Assembly (NCBI RefSeq): GCF_037658235.1 | Contig: NZ_JBBJLN010000010.1 | Coordinates: 81,422-145,421, forward strand | DNA: 64,000 nucleotides | Source: Yunchengibacter salinarum | Lineage (GTDB): Bacteria > Pseudomonadota > Alphaproteobacteria > Sphingomonadales > Kordiimonadaceae | Direction: 5' to 3' | Part shown: in pieces, positions 45,052-53,220 of the stretch | How the letters are laid out: the number at the start of each line of letters is the position of its first letter | How positions within the stretch are numbered: position 1 is the stretch's first letter | The notes under the pieces: generated by a model | The model's input: the letters and a program-made list of their open reading frames with translations, nothing else | Databases searched by the model: none | What the model was told of the DNA's origin: nothing | Position numbers and translations under genes: made by a program

Positions 45052-45717
45052 ATGCGTCTGATCGCCCTTCCCGCCAGCCTGACGGCCCTTTTGATGGCTC
45101 TGTCGCTCGCCGCCCCGGCGGCGGGCGCACAGCAAACCCCGCTTGGCTTTTATGCCGCGCTTGATTTCCATGTGAGCCCGGACAAGGCAAAAAAGCACCT
45201 GTCCGCCGCCACCTGGCAGCGGATACGCAACAGCGGGGACAAGCCCTTGCAAAAACTCACCTTCTGGCTCAATCCGGGGCTTGAGGTAAAGTCCGCCAAG
45301 GGCGACAAGGGGATGCCGCTGGGCTTTGACAATGGCCGCGGCGAAACGCCGGGCGGTCTGCCGGTCACCATGATCACCCTGCATCTGGACCCGGCGCTGG
45401 AAGCCGGAAGCATCATGGAAGTGCAGCTTTCCTATGCGGGCGAAGTGATCCTGACCGGCCCGCAGGCCGACGGGCCGGGCTTCACGGTCAAGCCGGTGGA
45501 CCTGATCGCCCCCATGGCCACCAATGCCACCGGGATCGAGGCCGCGCCGGAGGTCAACCGCACGCTCAACATCTATCTGCCCGCACCCTACACGCCGGAC
45601 ATGGCCGCCATGGCCCCCTGGAAGCAGACCGGCAGCAGCGAGCGCGGCGACGGCAAGACCGATTACAGTCTGGCGAGCAGAGGCAAGGCCGGCCCCATGC
45701 GGCTGGTGATCAAATAA
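45052..45717 (+). CDS. Exported protein resembling the N-terminal domain of M1-type peptidases, no catalytic domain
   Basis: 221 residues with a signal peptide (LIALPASLTALLMALSLAAPAAGA). The mature part runs YAALDFHVSPDKAKKHLSAAT, NSGDKPLQKLTFWLNPGLEV and LDPALEAGSIMEVQLSYAGEV. That layout is like the beta-rich N-domain of M1 aminopeptidases (short chain, leaving-group loop, turn with LNPGL). No HExxH zinc motif follows, and the protein ends after the N-domain-like part. It may bind rather than cut. The family reading is by eye. The B3/4 gene follows 9 bases later. Confidence 0.55.
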   Translation: MRLIALPASLTALLMALSLAAPAAGAQQTPLGFYAALDFHVSPDKAKKHLSAATWQRIRNSGDKPLQKLTFWLNPGLEVKSAKGDKGMPLGFDNGRGETPGGLPVTMITLHLDPALEAGSIMEVQLSYAGEVILTGPQADGPGFTVKPVDLIAPMATNATGIEAAPEVNRTLNIYLPAPYTPDMAAMAPWKQTGSSERGDGKTDYSLASRGKAGPMRLVIK

Positions 45718-45726
45718 GGAGGTCCC

Positions 45727-46407
45727 TTGGATTTACGCATTGACCAAAGCCTGCCCGACGCGGGCGTGGAAGTGAATCTGGGCATCGTGCTCTATGACGT
45801 GACCGTGGCACCGGCGGATGCCGGGCTCAACACCACACTGGACGAGGCGATCATCCTGCGGCGGGAGGAACTGGCCGGGCACGCCGCCTCTTCGGACGGG
45901 GTGATCGCCGCCATGCGCGGTGCCTTCAAGGCCTGCGGCAAGGACCCCGCCCGCTATCGCCCGTCCAGCGAATCGCTCACCCGCCGGGTCATCAATGGCA
46001 AGGACCTGGCCCGCATCAACAATGTGGTGGATTGCGGCACCGTCGTCTCGCTGATGACGGGCCTGCCCGTGGGCTGCTATGATGCGGAAAAGCTCACGGG
46101 CAATCTGGTGCTGCGCGTGGCCGGACAAGACGAAAGCTATGACGGGCTGGGCCGCGGGCCGGTCAATCTGGCAGGGCTGCCGGTGCTGGCGGATGAGGCC
46201 GGGCCGTTCGGCAGCCCGTTTTCCGACAGCACCCGCACCGCCGTGACGGAAACGACGCAACAGGTGCTGTTCGTGCTGTACGGGCTGGACATCACCGCCG
46301 AACAGGTGGATTCCGCCGGGCAGATGGCGGATACCCTGATCCGGCATTTCTGCACCGACGAAGACCTGGAGGCGATGGACACCCCGTCGCCCGCCAACGA
46401 ACCCTGA
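45727..46407 (+). CDS. B3/B4 tRNA-binding-domain protein
   Basis: A 226-residue stand-alone B3/B4 domain like that of the phenylalanyl-tRNA synthetase beta chain. Members are thought to bind tRNA or to edit mischarged tRNA. Characteristic parts are FKACGKDPARYRPSSESLTRRVINGKDL, INNVVDCGTVVSLMTGLPVGCYDAEKL and TTQQVLFVLYGLD. The start is TTG at 45727 with AAGGAGG 5 bases upstream; no ATG fits well. It lies 9 bases after the exported protein gene, and a crotonase gene follows. Confidence 0.85.
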   Translation: MDLRIDQSLPDAGVEVNLGIVLYDVTVAPADAGLNTTLDEAIILRREELAGHAASSDGVIAAMRGAFKACGKDPARYRPSSESLTRRVINGKDLARINNVVDCGTVVSLMTGLPVGCYDAEKLTGNLVLRVAGQDESYDGLGRGPVNLAGLPVLADEAGPFGSPFSDSTRTAVTETTQQVLFVLYGLDITAEQVDSAGQMADTLIRHFCTDEDLEAMDTPSPANEP

Positions 46408-46441
46408 GCCCCGACGGGCCACAAATTGCGGAGAGAACGCC

Positions 46442-47266
46442 GTGGATTTCAGCACCCTGACCGTGGAACGCAAGGACAGCGTGGCCCATGTGTCCCTGAA
46501 CCGGCCCGACACGCTCAATGCCTTCAACGGCCAGATGTTCAATGACCTGTGGGAAGTGTTCTCCCACTTCGCCGACGATACGGGCCTGCGGGCCGTGGTG
46601 CTGTCCGGCCAGGGCAAGCATTTCACCAGCGGGCTGGACCTGAAAGACAATGCGGGCCTGTTCAATCAGGAAGGGGACCCCGCCCGCGTCCGGGAAAAGT
46701 TCCACCGCCATATAAAATGGCTGCAAAAGGTGATGGACCTGATCGACGAATGCCCGGTGCCCACCATCGCCGCCGTGCACGGCGCCTGCATCGGCGCGGG
46801 CGTGGACCTGATCGCCGCCTGCGACATGCGCCTTGCCACGGAAAACGCCTGGTTTTCCATTCAGGAAGTAAACGTGGCCATCGTGGCCGATCTGGGCACG
46901 CTGCAACGCGCCCCCCATATCCTGCCGCAGGGCATTTTGCGGGAACTGGCCTATACGGGCCGCAAGTTCCCGGTGAAGGAGGCCGCCCGCTATGGCTTCG
47001 TCAATGGCGTGCTGGATGATCAGGCCACGCTGAAACAGGCCGCGTTCGACCTGGCGGACGAGATCGCCGCCAAAAGCCCGCTGGCCGTGCGCGGCACCAA
47101 GCGGGTGCTGAACCATGCCCGCGACAACAGCATCCGGGACGGGCTGGACTATGTGGCCGCCTGGAACAGCGGCATGTTGATCGGCGAAGATTTGATGAAG
47201 GCCGCGGGCGCGGCGCTGTCAAAAGGCAGCGTCAGCTTTGACGACCTGCTCGACAATGACGAGTAA
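46442..47266 (+). CDS. Enoyl-CoA hydratase/isomerase family, dienoyl-CoA isomerase-like
   Basis: A 274-residue crotonase. KHFTSGLDL and HGACIGAGVDLIAACD build the CoA and oxyanion site. The active-site stretch is IQEVNVAIVADLGTLQRAPH, which keeps the acidic pair seen in delta(3,5)-delta(2,4)-dienoyl-CoA isomerase (ECH1) rather than the two glutamates of simple hydratases. Dienoyl isomerisation of unsaturated fatty acids is therefore favoured. GAGAGAACGCC precedes the GTG start. Confidence 0.85.
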   Translation: MDFSTLTVERKDSVAHVSLNRPDTLNAFNGQMFNDLWEVFSHFADDTGLRAVVLSGQGKHFTSGLDLKDNAGLFNQEGDPARVREKFHRHIKWLQKVMDLIDECPVPTIAAVHGACIGAGVDLIAACDMRLATENAWFSIQEVNVAIVADLGTLQRAPHILPQGILRELAYTGRKFPVKEAARYGFVNGVLDDQATLKQAAFDLADEIAAKSPLAVRGTKRVLNHARDNSIRDGLDYVAAWNSGMLIGEDLMKAAGAALSKGSVSFDDLLDNDE

Positions 47267-47272
47267 GGCGCC

Positions 47273-47938
47273 ATGGCCGTGCGCGTGAAAATCTGCGGCA
47301 TCACCCGCGCCGGGGATGCCCGCCTGGCCGCAAGCCTGGGGGCCGATTTCCTGGGCTTTATCCATTTCGCCCCGTCGCCACGCCATCTGGATCTGGCGGC
47401 CGCCCGCGCGCTGGCGCCCTCCCTGCCCACGGGGCCGGAACGGGTGGGCGTGTTCGTGGATGCCCCATATGACACCATCGCATCCATGGTGGACGCACTG
47501 GACCTGGACTGGGTGCAGCTTCACGGCAGCGAATCCCCTTTGGGCGCGGCGCGCATCCGCGACGGGCTGGGTGTGCGCGTGATCAAGGCATTCGGCATTG
47601 CCGGGCCGGATGATTTCGCGCCGGTGGCCGACTATGCCCCCATGGTGGATGCCTACCTGTTCGATGCCAAGCCGCGGGCGGGCGATGCGCTTCCCGGCGG
47701 CAATGCCCGCAGCTTTTCATGGTCCCTGCTGCACGATCGCCACTTCGACCGCCCCTGGCTTCTGGCGGGCGGCCTGAATGGTGACAATGCGGCCCGCGCC
47801 GTGCAGGAAAGCGGCGCGGCGGCGCTGGACATTTCCAGCGGCGTGGAGGTGCGCGGCGGCGTGAAGGACCCGGACAGGCTGACCCGCTTTTTGAGCCTGG
47901 CGCGGCAGCTTGACACAGCGGAAAACACCACCCCTTGA
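47273..47938 (+). CDS. trpF: Phosphoribosylanthranilate isomerase
   Basis: A 221-residue TIM barrel for the third step from anthranilate to tryptophan. It contains VKICGITRAGDARLAASLGADFLGF with the catalytic Cys. VQLHGSESP and LAGGLNGDNAARAV are further blocks, and SSGVEVRGGVKDPDRLTRFL ends the barrel. It begins 6 bases after the crotonase gene. trpB follows 110 bases later. Confidence 0.96.
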   Translation: MAVRVKICGITRAGDARLAASLGADFLGFIHFAPSPRHLDLAAARALAPSLPTGPERVGVFVDAPYDTIASMVDALDLDWVQLHGSESPLGAARIRDGLGVRVIKAFGIAGPDDFAPVADYAPMVDAYLFDAKPRAGDALPGGNARSFSWSLLHDRHFDRPWLLAGGLNGDNAARAVQESGAAALDISSGVEVRGGVKDPDRLTRFLSLARQLDTAENTTP

Positions 47939-48048
47939 CCCGTCGCCCGCGCCATCCATGGTCACGGGCTTAACAAGCGCCATCGTCTGGCGTATAAGCG
48001 GGCCACGCGGCCATCGCCGGAACCGGCGGGGATCAGAAGGACAGAGCC

Positions 48049-49272
48049 ATGACAGCCGACCAGACACCCAACAGCTTCACGCTCGGACCAGACGAAAAAG
48101 GCCATTTCGGCGCCTATGGCGGGCGCTATGTGTCCGAAACGCTGATGCCGCTGGTCACCCATGTGGAGCGGGAATACCGCGCCGCCATGGACGACCCCGC
48201 CTTTCTTGCGGAGCTGGATAGCTTCCACCGCGATTTCGTGGGCCGCCCCAGCCCGCTGTATTATGCCGAGCGGCTGACCGAAGCGCTGGGCGGCGCGAAA
48301 ATCTTTTTCAAGCGGGAAGAGCTGAACCATACCGGCGCCCACAAGATCAACCACGCCATCGGCCAGATTCTGCTGGCGCGCCGCATGGGCAAGACCCGCA
48401 TTATCGCGGAAACCGGCGCCGGGCAGCACGGCGTGGCCACCGCCACCGTGGCGGCCCGCTTCGGCATGAAATGCACCATTTTCATGGGCCAGACGGACAT
48501 GGAGCGCCAGCGCCCCAATGTGTTCCGAATGCGCCTGCTGGGCGCGCATGTGGAGCCGGTGACCAGCGGTTCCGCCACCCTGAAGGACGCCATGAACGAA
48601 GCCCTCAGGGACTGGGTGACCAATGTGGACAACACCTTCTACATCATCGGCACGGTGGCCGGGCCGCACCCCTATCCGATGATGGTGCGCGATTTTCAAA
48701 GCGTGATTGGCCGGGAAACCCGGCAACAGATGCTGGACCGGGAAGGCCGCCTGCCGGACAGCCTGATCGCCTGCGTGGGCGGCGGGTCCAACGCGCTGGG
48801 CCTGTTCCACCCCTTCCTGGACGAGCCGGACGTGCGCTGCATCGCGGTGGAAGCCGCCGGGCACGGCGTAACCACGGACAAGCACGCCGCCTCCATCAGC
48901 GGCGGCAGCCCCGGCGTGCTGCACGGCAACAAGACCTATCTGCTGCAAAACACCGACGGCCAGATCACCGAGGCCCATTCCATTTCCGCCGGTCTGGACT
49001 ATCCCGGCATCGGCCCGGAACATGTGTGGCTGCATGAGGCGGGCCGCGTTGAATACGCAGCCGTAACGGACGACGAGGCGCTGGAAGCCTTCCAGATGTG
49101 TGCCCGGCTTGAAGGCATCATTCCCGCCCTGGAAACCGCCCATGCCATCGCCCAGATCAAGAAGCTCGCCCCCACCCTGCCGAAGGACCATCTGATGGTG
49201 CTCAATCTGTCTGGCCGGGGGGACAAGGATATTTTCACGGTGGCCGACGCGCTCGGCGCCCACATCAATTAA
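48049..49272 (+). CDS. trpB: Tryptophan synthase beta chain
   Basis: A 407-residue PLP enzyme joining indole and serine. [15 protein letters not shown] lies near the start. K99 in [16 protein letters not shown] binds [23 protein letters not shown] and [16 protein letters not shown] follow. The C-terminal [16 protein letters not shown] is also diagnostic. AGGACAGAG precedes the ATG. trpA follows after 16 bases. Confidence 0.98.
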   Translation: MTADQTPNSFTLGPDEKGHFGAYGGRYVSETLMPLVTHVEREYRAAMDDPAFLAELDSFHRDFVGRPSPLYYAERLTEALGGAKIFFKREELNHTGAHKINHAIGQILLARRMGKTRIIAETGAGQHGVATATVAARFGMKCTIFMGQTDMERQRPNVFRMRLLGAHVEPVTSGSATLKDAMNEALRDWVTNVDNTFYIIGTVAGPHPYPMMVRDFQSVIGRETRQQMLDREGRLPDSLIACVGGGSNALGLFHPFLDEPDVRCIAVEAAGHGVTTDKHAASISGGSPGVLHGNKTYLLQNTDGQITEAHSISAGLDYPGIGPEHVWLHEAGRVEYAAVTDDEALEAFQMCARLEGIIPALETAHAIAQIKKLAPTLPKDHLMVLNLSGRGDKDIFTVADALGAHIN

Positions 49273-49288
49273 CCGGATACAGTTGCTT

Positions 49289-50113
49289 ATGTCCCGTCTG
49301 GACGCCAGATTTCGCGCGCTCAAGGCCGAAAACCGCGCCGCCTTCATCCCCTTCATCACCGCGGGCGACCCGTCGCACGCGGTATCGCTGGACATCCTCA
49401 AGCGCCTGCCCGCCGCGGGCGCGGACATCATCGAACTGGGTATGCCCTTCACCGATCCCAGCGCCGACGGCCCCGCCATCGACAAGGCGGGCCAGCGCGC
49501 CCTGAAGGGCGGCGCCTGCATGGCCCGCACGCTGGATCTGGTGCGCGGGCTGCGGGCCGAGGATGACGCCACGCCGCTGATCCTGATGGGCTATGCCAAT
49601 CCGATTCTGGCGTACGGCGAAGACGCCTTCGTGGCCGATGCGGCAAAAGCGGGCGTGGATGGCCTGATCCTGGTGGACCTGCCGCCGGAGGAAGACGAGT
49701 CCCTGCGCGAAAAGGCGAAGGCGTCGGGCATCGCCATCATCCGGCTGGCCACGCCCACCACGGATTCCGCGCGCCTGCCGGTGGTGCTGGAAGGCGCCAG
49801 CGGCTTCCTGTATTATGTGGCGGTGGCTGGTGTTACCGGCGGCAAGTCGGCGGCGGCGGGCACGGTGGAACAGGCGGTGGCGGATATCCGCCGCCACAGC
49901 GACCTGCCGGTGGCCGTGGGCTTCGGCATCCGCACGCCCGATCAGGCGGCGGAAATCGCCCGCGTGGCGGACGGCGCCGTGGTCGGCTCCGCCATTGTCA
50001 GCCGCATTGCGGACGGTCTTGATGAAACAGGCGCGGCGGGGCCGGGGTTGGCGGACGATGTGGCCGCCTTCGTGGCGGACCTGGCGGCGGGTGTCCACGG
50101 CGCGCGCGGCTAG
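49289..50113 (+). CDS. trpA: Tryptophan synthase alpha chain
   Basis: A 274-residue TIM barrel cleaving indole-3-glycerol phosphate. The catalytic Glu and Asp sit in [55 protein letters not shown] and [13 protein letters not shown] follow in the expected order. ATG 49289 is preferred to the TTG two codons upstream (49283). It acts as a complex with the beta chain. Confidence 0.97.
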   Translation: MSRLDARFRALKAENRAAFIPFITAGDPSHAVSLDILKRLPAAGADIIELGMPFTDPSADGPAIDKAGQRALKGGACMARTLDLVRGLRAEDDATPLILMGYANPILAYGEDAFVADAAKAGVDGLILVDLPPEEDESLREKAKASGIAIIRLATPTTDSARLPVVLEGASGFLYYVAVAGVTGGKSAAAGTVEQAVADIRRHSDLPVAVGFGIRTPDQAAEIARVADGAVVGSAIVSRIADGLDETGAAGPGLADDVAAFVADLAAGVHGARG

Positions 50114-50148
50114 AAGCGCCGGAGCGAACAAGGGGCGCCAGAGCGAAC
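50114..50148 (+). repeat. Short direct repeat between trpA and accD
   Basis: GCGCCGGAGCGAACAA (50114-50129) and GCGCCAGAGCGAACAA (50133-50148) with period 19, one mismatch. It resembles the end motif (CGCCGGAGCAATG) of the dispersed repeat at 33657-33907 and may be a remnant. Confidence 0.7.
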
Positions 50149-50165
50149 AATAAGGGGAAACGGCC

Positions 50166-51038
50166 ATGAGCTGGCTGACACGCTATGTAAAACCGGGCCT
50201 TCGCAAGGTGCTCAACCGGCGCGACACACCGGACCATCTCTGGCACAAATGCGGCCAGTGCGGGCAGATGATCTTCCTCAAGGAATTCGTCGCCAACGCC
50301 CATGTGTGCGCCCATTGCGGCTTCCATGACCGGATGCCCCCGGACCAGCGGCTGGCCACCCTGATGGACGAAGGCAGCATGACATTGCTGGACATGCCCG
50401 CCGTGAAAGCGGACCCGCTGAAATTCCGCGACACCAAGCGCTATACGGATCGGCTCAAGGCGGCCAGGGCCAAGACCGGCGATCAGGACGCCATCAAGGC
50501 TGCGGACGGGCGCATTGGCGGCCAGCGCGCCGTGCTGGTGGTGCAGAACTTCTTCTTCATGGGCGGGTCCATGGGCATGGCCGTGGGCGAAGGCATCATC
50601 GCGGCGGCGCGCCACGCCATCAAGGTGCGCGCGCCGCTGGTGATCGTCACCGCGTCGGGCGGCGCCCGGATGCAGGAAGGGATTCTGTCCCTGATGCAGA
50701 TGCCGCGCACCACCGCCGCCTTGCAGATGCTGCGGGAAGAGGGGCTGCCCTATATCACCGTTCTGACCGACCCCACATCGGGCGGGGTGTCCGCATCCTA
50801 TGCCATGCTGGGGGATGTGCAGATCGCCGAACCGGGCGCCATGATCGCCTTTTCCGGCCCCCGCGTGATCGAACAGACCATCCATGAAAAACTGCCGGAC
50901 GGCTTTCAGACCGCGGAATATCTGCTGGAGCACGGCATGGTGGACATGGTGGTGCATCGCCATGAAATGAAGGCCCGGCTGGCCACCCTGCTCGGCCTGA
51001 TGATGGGGGGCGACCGGCCCCGCCTCGCCGCGGAATGA
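50166..51038 (+). CDS. accD: Acetyl-CoA carboxylase carboxyltransferase subunit beta
   Basis: A 290-residue subunit of the ACC carboxyltransferase, which makes malonyl-CoA for fatty acid synthesis. The zinc finger is CGQCGQMI and CAHCGFHDR (residues about 36-58). TASGGARMQEGILSLMQM and PTSGGVSASYAMLGDV build the CoA site. AATAAGGGG precedes the ATG. The stop overlaps the folC start (ATGA), as in many alphaproteobacteria. Confidence 0.97.
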   Translation: MSWLTRYVKPGLRKVLNRRDTPDHLWHKCGQCGQMIFLKEFVANAHVCAHCGFHDRMPPDQRLATLMDEGSMTLLDMPAVKADPLKFRDTKRYTDRLKAARAKTGDQDAIKAADGRIGGQRAVLVVQNFFFMGGSMGMAVGEGIIAAARHAIKVRAPLVIVTASGGARMQEGILSLMQMPRTTAALQMLREEGLPYITVLTDPTSGGVSASYAMLGDVQIAEPGAMIAFSGPRVIEQTIHEKLPDGFQTAEYLLEHGMVDMVVHRHEMKARLATLLGLMMGGDRPRLAAE

Positions 51039-52372
51039 GCGGCAGCGTGCCAGCCGCCCCGCCGGCCCATGATGCCATTCTCAGGCGCCTTCTGGGCCTG
51101 CATCCCAAGACCATCGACCTGTCGCTGGACCGGATGTGGCGCTTGCTGAGTGCGCTGGACAATCCGCAGGACAGGCTGCCCCCCGTGGTGCATGTGGCGG
51201 GCACCAATGGCAAGGGATCGACCATCGCGGCGCTCCGCGCCATGGCGGAGGCGGCGGGCCTGCGCGTGCATGTCTATACCAGCCCCCATCTGGTGCGCTT
51301 CAATGAACGCATCCGCCTGGCAGGCACCCTGATCGACGATGGCGCGCTCAGCCACCTTCTGGCGCGGGTGGAAGCGGCCAATGACGGCGCCCCCATCACC
51401 TTTTTCGAAATCACCACCGCCGCCGCGCTGCTGGCCTTTTCGGAAACGCCCGCGGATCTCTGCCTGCTGGAAGTGGGGCTTGGCGGGCGGCTGGATGCCA
51501 CCAATGTGGTCGCCCGGCCCCGTGCCTGCGCCATCACCCCGGTCAGCTTCGACCATCAGGCCTTTCTGGGCGATACCATCACCGCCATAGCGCGGGAGAA
51601 GGCCGGCATCCTGCGGGAGAACGTGCCCGCCGTCATCGGACCGCAACTGAGCGAAGGCGGCAAAACGATCCGCCGGGCGATCCGGGACATGGGCGCCCGC
51701 CCCTTTCTGTTCAAGGAAGACTGGCTGACCCGCCCCACGGCGGACGGGCGCGGCTTCATCTATGAAGACGACGGCATCAGCCTGACCCTGCCCCTGCCCG
51801 CGCTGGTGGGTGTGCACCAGATTCACAATGCCGGCCTTGCCATCGCCCTGGCCCGGCAGAAAGGCATGGTGCGCATCCCCGAATCCGCCGCGCTGGCGGG
51901 CATGGGCTGGCTGCGCTGGCCCGCCCGGCTCCAGAACCTGACCGACAGCCCGCTGATCCGCCACCTGCCCACGGGCGCCGAACTGTATCTGGACGGCGGG
52001 CACAACCCGTCCGCCGCACAGGTGCTCAAGGCTTTTCTGCGCGGTGTGGAACCGGTGGACCGGCCCATCATCCTGATATTGGGCATGATGGCCAACAAGG
52101 ACGCCAGGGCCTATCTGGCCCCGTTCAAGGGGCAGGTGCGGCAGGTGATTACCGTGCCCATCCCCGACGAGCAAGGCGCCGCCAGCCCGGCGGACCTGGC
52201 CGCCACCGCCAGCGATCTGGGCTTCCAAAGCGCCGTGGCCGCCCATGTGCAGGGCGCACTGGAACGCATCCGAAACGAACATGGCGGCGACGTACCGCCC
52301 TTCGTTCTGGTGGCGGGCTCCCTGTATCTGGCAGGCCATGTGCTGAAAGCGGCGGATCGGGCTGTGGTGTAA
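51035..52372 (+). CDS. folC: Bifunctional folylpolyglutamate synthase/dihydrofolate synthase
   Basis: A 445-residue Mur-ligase-like ATPase adding glutamate to dihydropteroate and folates. The ATP loop is VAGTNGKGSTIAALR. YTSPHLVRFNERIRL, LLEVGLGGRLDATNVV, ITPVSFDHQAFLG and YLDGGHNPSAAQVL are diagnostic. It is translationally coupled to accD. Tandem repeats C and D lie after it, before the convergent trxA. Confidence 0.96.
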   Translation: MSGSVPAAPPAHDAILRRLLGLHPKTIDLSLDRMWRLLSALDNPQDRLPPVVHVAGTNGKGSTIAALRAMAEAAGLRVHVYTSPHLVRFNERIRLAGTLIDDGALSHLLARVEAANDGAPITFFEITTAAALLAFSETPADLCLLEVGLGGRLDATNVVARPRACAITPVSFDHQAFLGDTITAIAREKAGILRENVPAVIGPQLSEGGKTIRRAIRDMGARPFLFKEDWLTRPTADGRGFIYEDDGISLTLPLPALVGVHQIHNAGLAIALARQKGMVRIPESAALAGMGWLRWPARLQNLTDSPLIRHLPTGAELYLDGGHNPSAAQVLKAFLRGVEPVDRPIILILGMMANKDARAYLAPFKGQVRQVITVPIPDEQGAASPADLAATASDLGFQSAVAAHVQGALERIRNEHGGDVPPFVLVAGSLYLAGHVLKAADRAVV

Positions 52373-52395
52373 TATCGCGGCCCGGCCTTGTTTCC

Positions 52396-52517
52396 GCTCA
52401 CGCAAGCGTGCTGCGCACGCGCTCCGCGAGGGCGCCGCACTTGCGGCGGGCCACGGTCGTGGCCTCCGCTCATCCAGCAAAATGCGGGATGGCGGTAGGG
52501 GCAACGCCGGTGTAGGT
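52396..52517 (+). repeat. Dispersed structured repeat, copy C
   Basis: Nearly identical to copy A over the first about 45 bases (starts GCTCACGCAAGCGTGCTGCG). The central hairpin GGCCAC (52449-52454)/GTGGCC (52459-52464) has loop GGTC instead of GCTT. The second hairpin CATCC/GGGATG is shorter. The tail GCAACGCCGGTG is kept. It lies 24 bases after folC. Confidence 0.9.
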
Positions 52518-52546
52518 GGGGAACGATTTGTTTACCGCTCACGCCT

Positions 52547-52662
52547 TGGCCGCAAGGGCGGCCCGGCTCCACGGGGGCGCCGCACTTGCGGCGGGGCGCG
52601 GTCGCGCCCGTCGGATAGGTCGGTGTTTGGCGCGGGGCAGGCCCGGTAAAGGCAACGCCGGT
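52547..52662 (+). repeat. Dispersed structured repeat, copy D (diverged)
   Basis: It begins GCTCACGCCTTGG and keeps GGGCGCCGCACTTGCGGCGG and GGCAACGCCGGTG. The first stem has changed on both sides (GCCTT with AAGGGC). The central stem is GGGCGC (52594-52599)/GCGCCC (52604-52609) around GGTC. It is in tandem with copy C, 151 bases start to start, and ends before the trxA terminator. Confidence 0.8.
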
Positions 52663-52678
52663 GTGGGTGGGTTCTACG

Positions 52679-52712
52679 AAAAAGCCCCGCCCGGCGGGAC
52701 CGGGCGGGGCTT
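52679..52712 (-). terminator. Strong terminator of trxA
   Basis: A perfect 11-bp stem GCCCCGCCCGG (52684-52694) / CCGGGCGGGGC (52700-52710) with loop CGGGA. It is followed on the minus strand by a T-run (plus strand A 52679-52683). It lies 25 bases past the trxA stop. Confidence 0.93.
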
Positions 52713-52735
52713 GAAGCGCTGCAAGGCAGGGGGCC

Positions 52736-53053
52736 TTACATATTGTCTTCGAGCCATTTGGCCATCTGGGCCTTGGGCTGGGCGCCCATCTTGGTGGCCT
52801 TGTTTTCCCCGTCCTTGAACAGGATCATGGTGGGGATGGAGCGCACGCCGAACTTGCCGGGGGTTTCCGGGTTCTGGTCAATGTCCATCTTGGCGATCAC
52901 GATGTCGTCCCGTTCATTGGAGATTTCCTCCAGAACCGGGCCGATCATCTTGCACGGGCCGCACCACTGCGCCCAGAAATCCAGCAGAACCGGTTTGTCA
53001 TTCTTGAGCACGTCCTGCTCGAAGCTGTCGTCGGTTACGGTGATTGTTGCCAT
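52736..53053 (-). CDS. trxA: Thioredoxin
   Basis: A 105-residue cytosolic disulfide reductant. The active site is FWAQWCGPCKMIGP. IAKMDIDQNPETPGKFGVRSIPTMILF contains the cis-Pro loop. The ATG at 53053 gives the normal thioredoxin length; the open frame continues upstream to 53098. It lies 167 bases after addA and has its own strong terminator. Confidence 0.97.
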   Translation of the reverse strand: MATITVTDDSFEQDVLKNDKPVLLDFWAQWCGPCKMIGPVLEEISNERDDIVIAKMDIDQNPETPGKFGVRSIPTMILFKDGENKATKMGAQPKAQMAKWLEDNM

Positions 53054-53220
53054 TGTCTTTTCCAAATCCGTCTTTGTCGGGGCTGATAGGGCTTTCACTC
53101 AGGGCCGACCCGGCCCGACAATCCTGAGGGCCGACCTCTCGCGCGCCCATAACGTATGGTCGGCCCCCCGCAGGGTCAAGGCATGTCACGTATCGGTGAT
53201 GGCCGGGCGGGGCGACGGCT

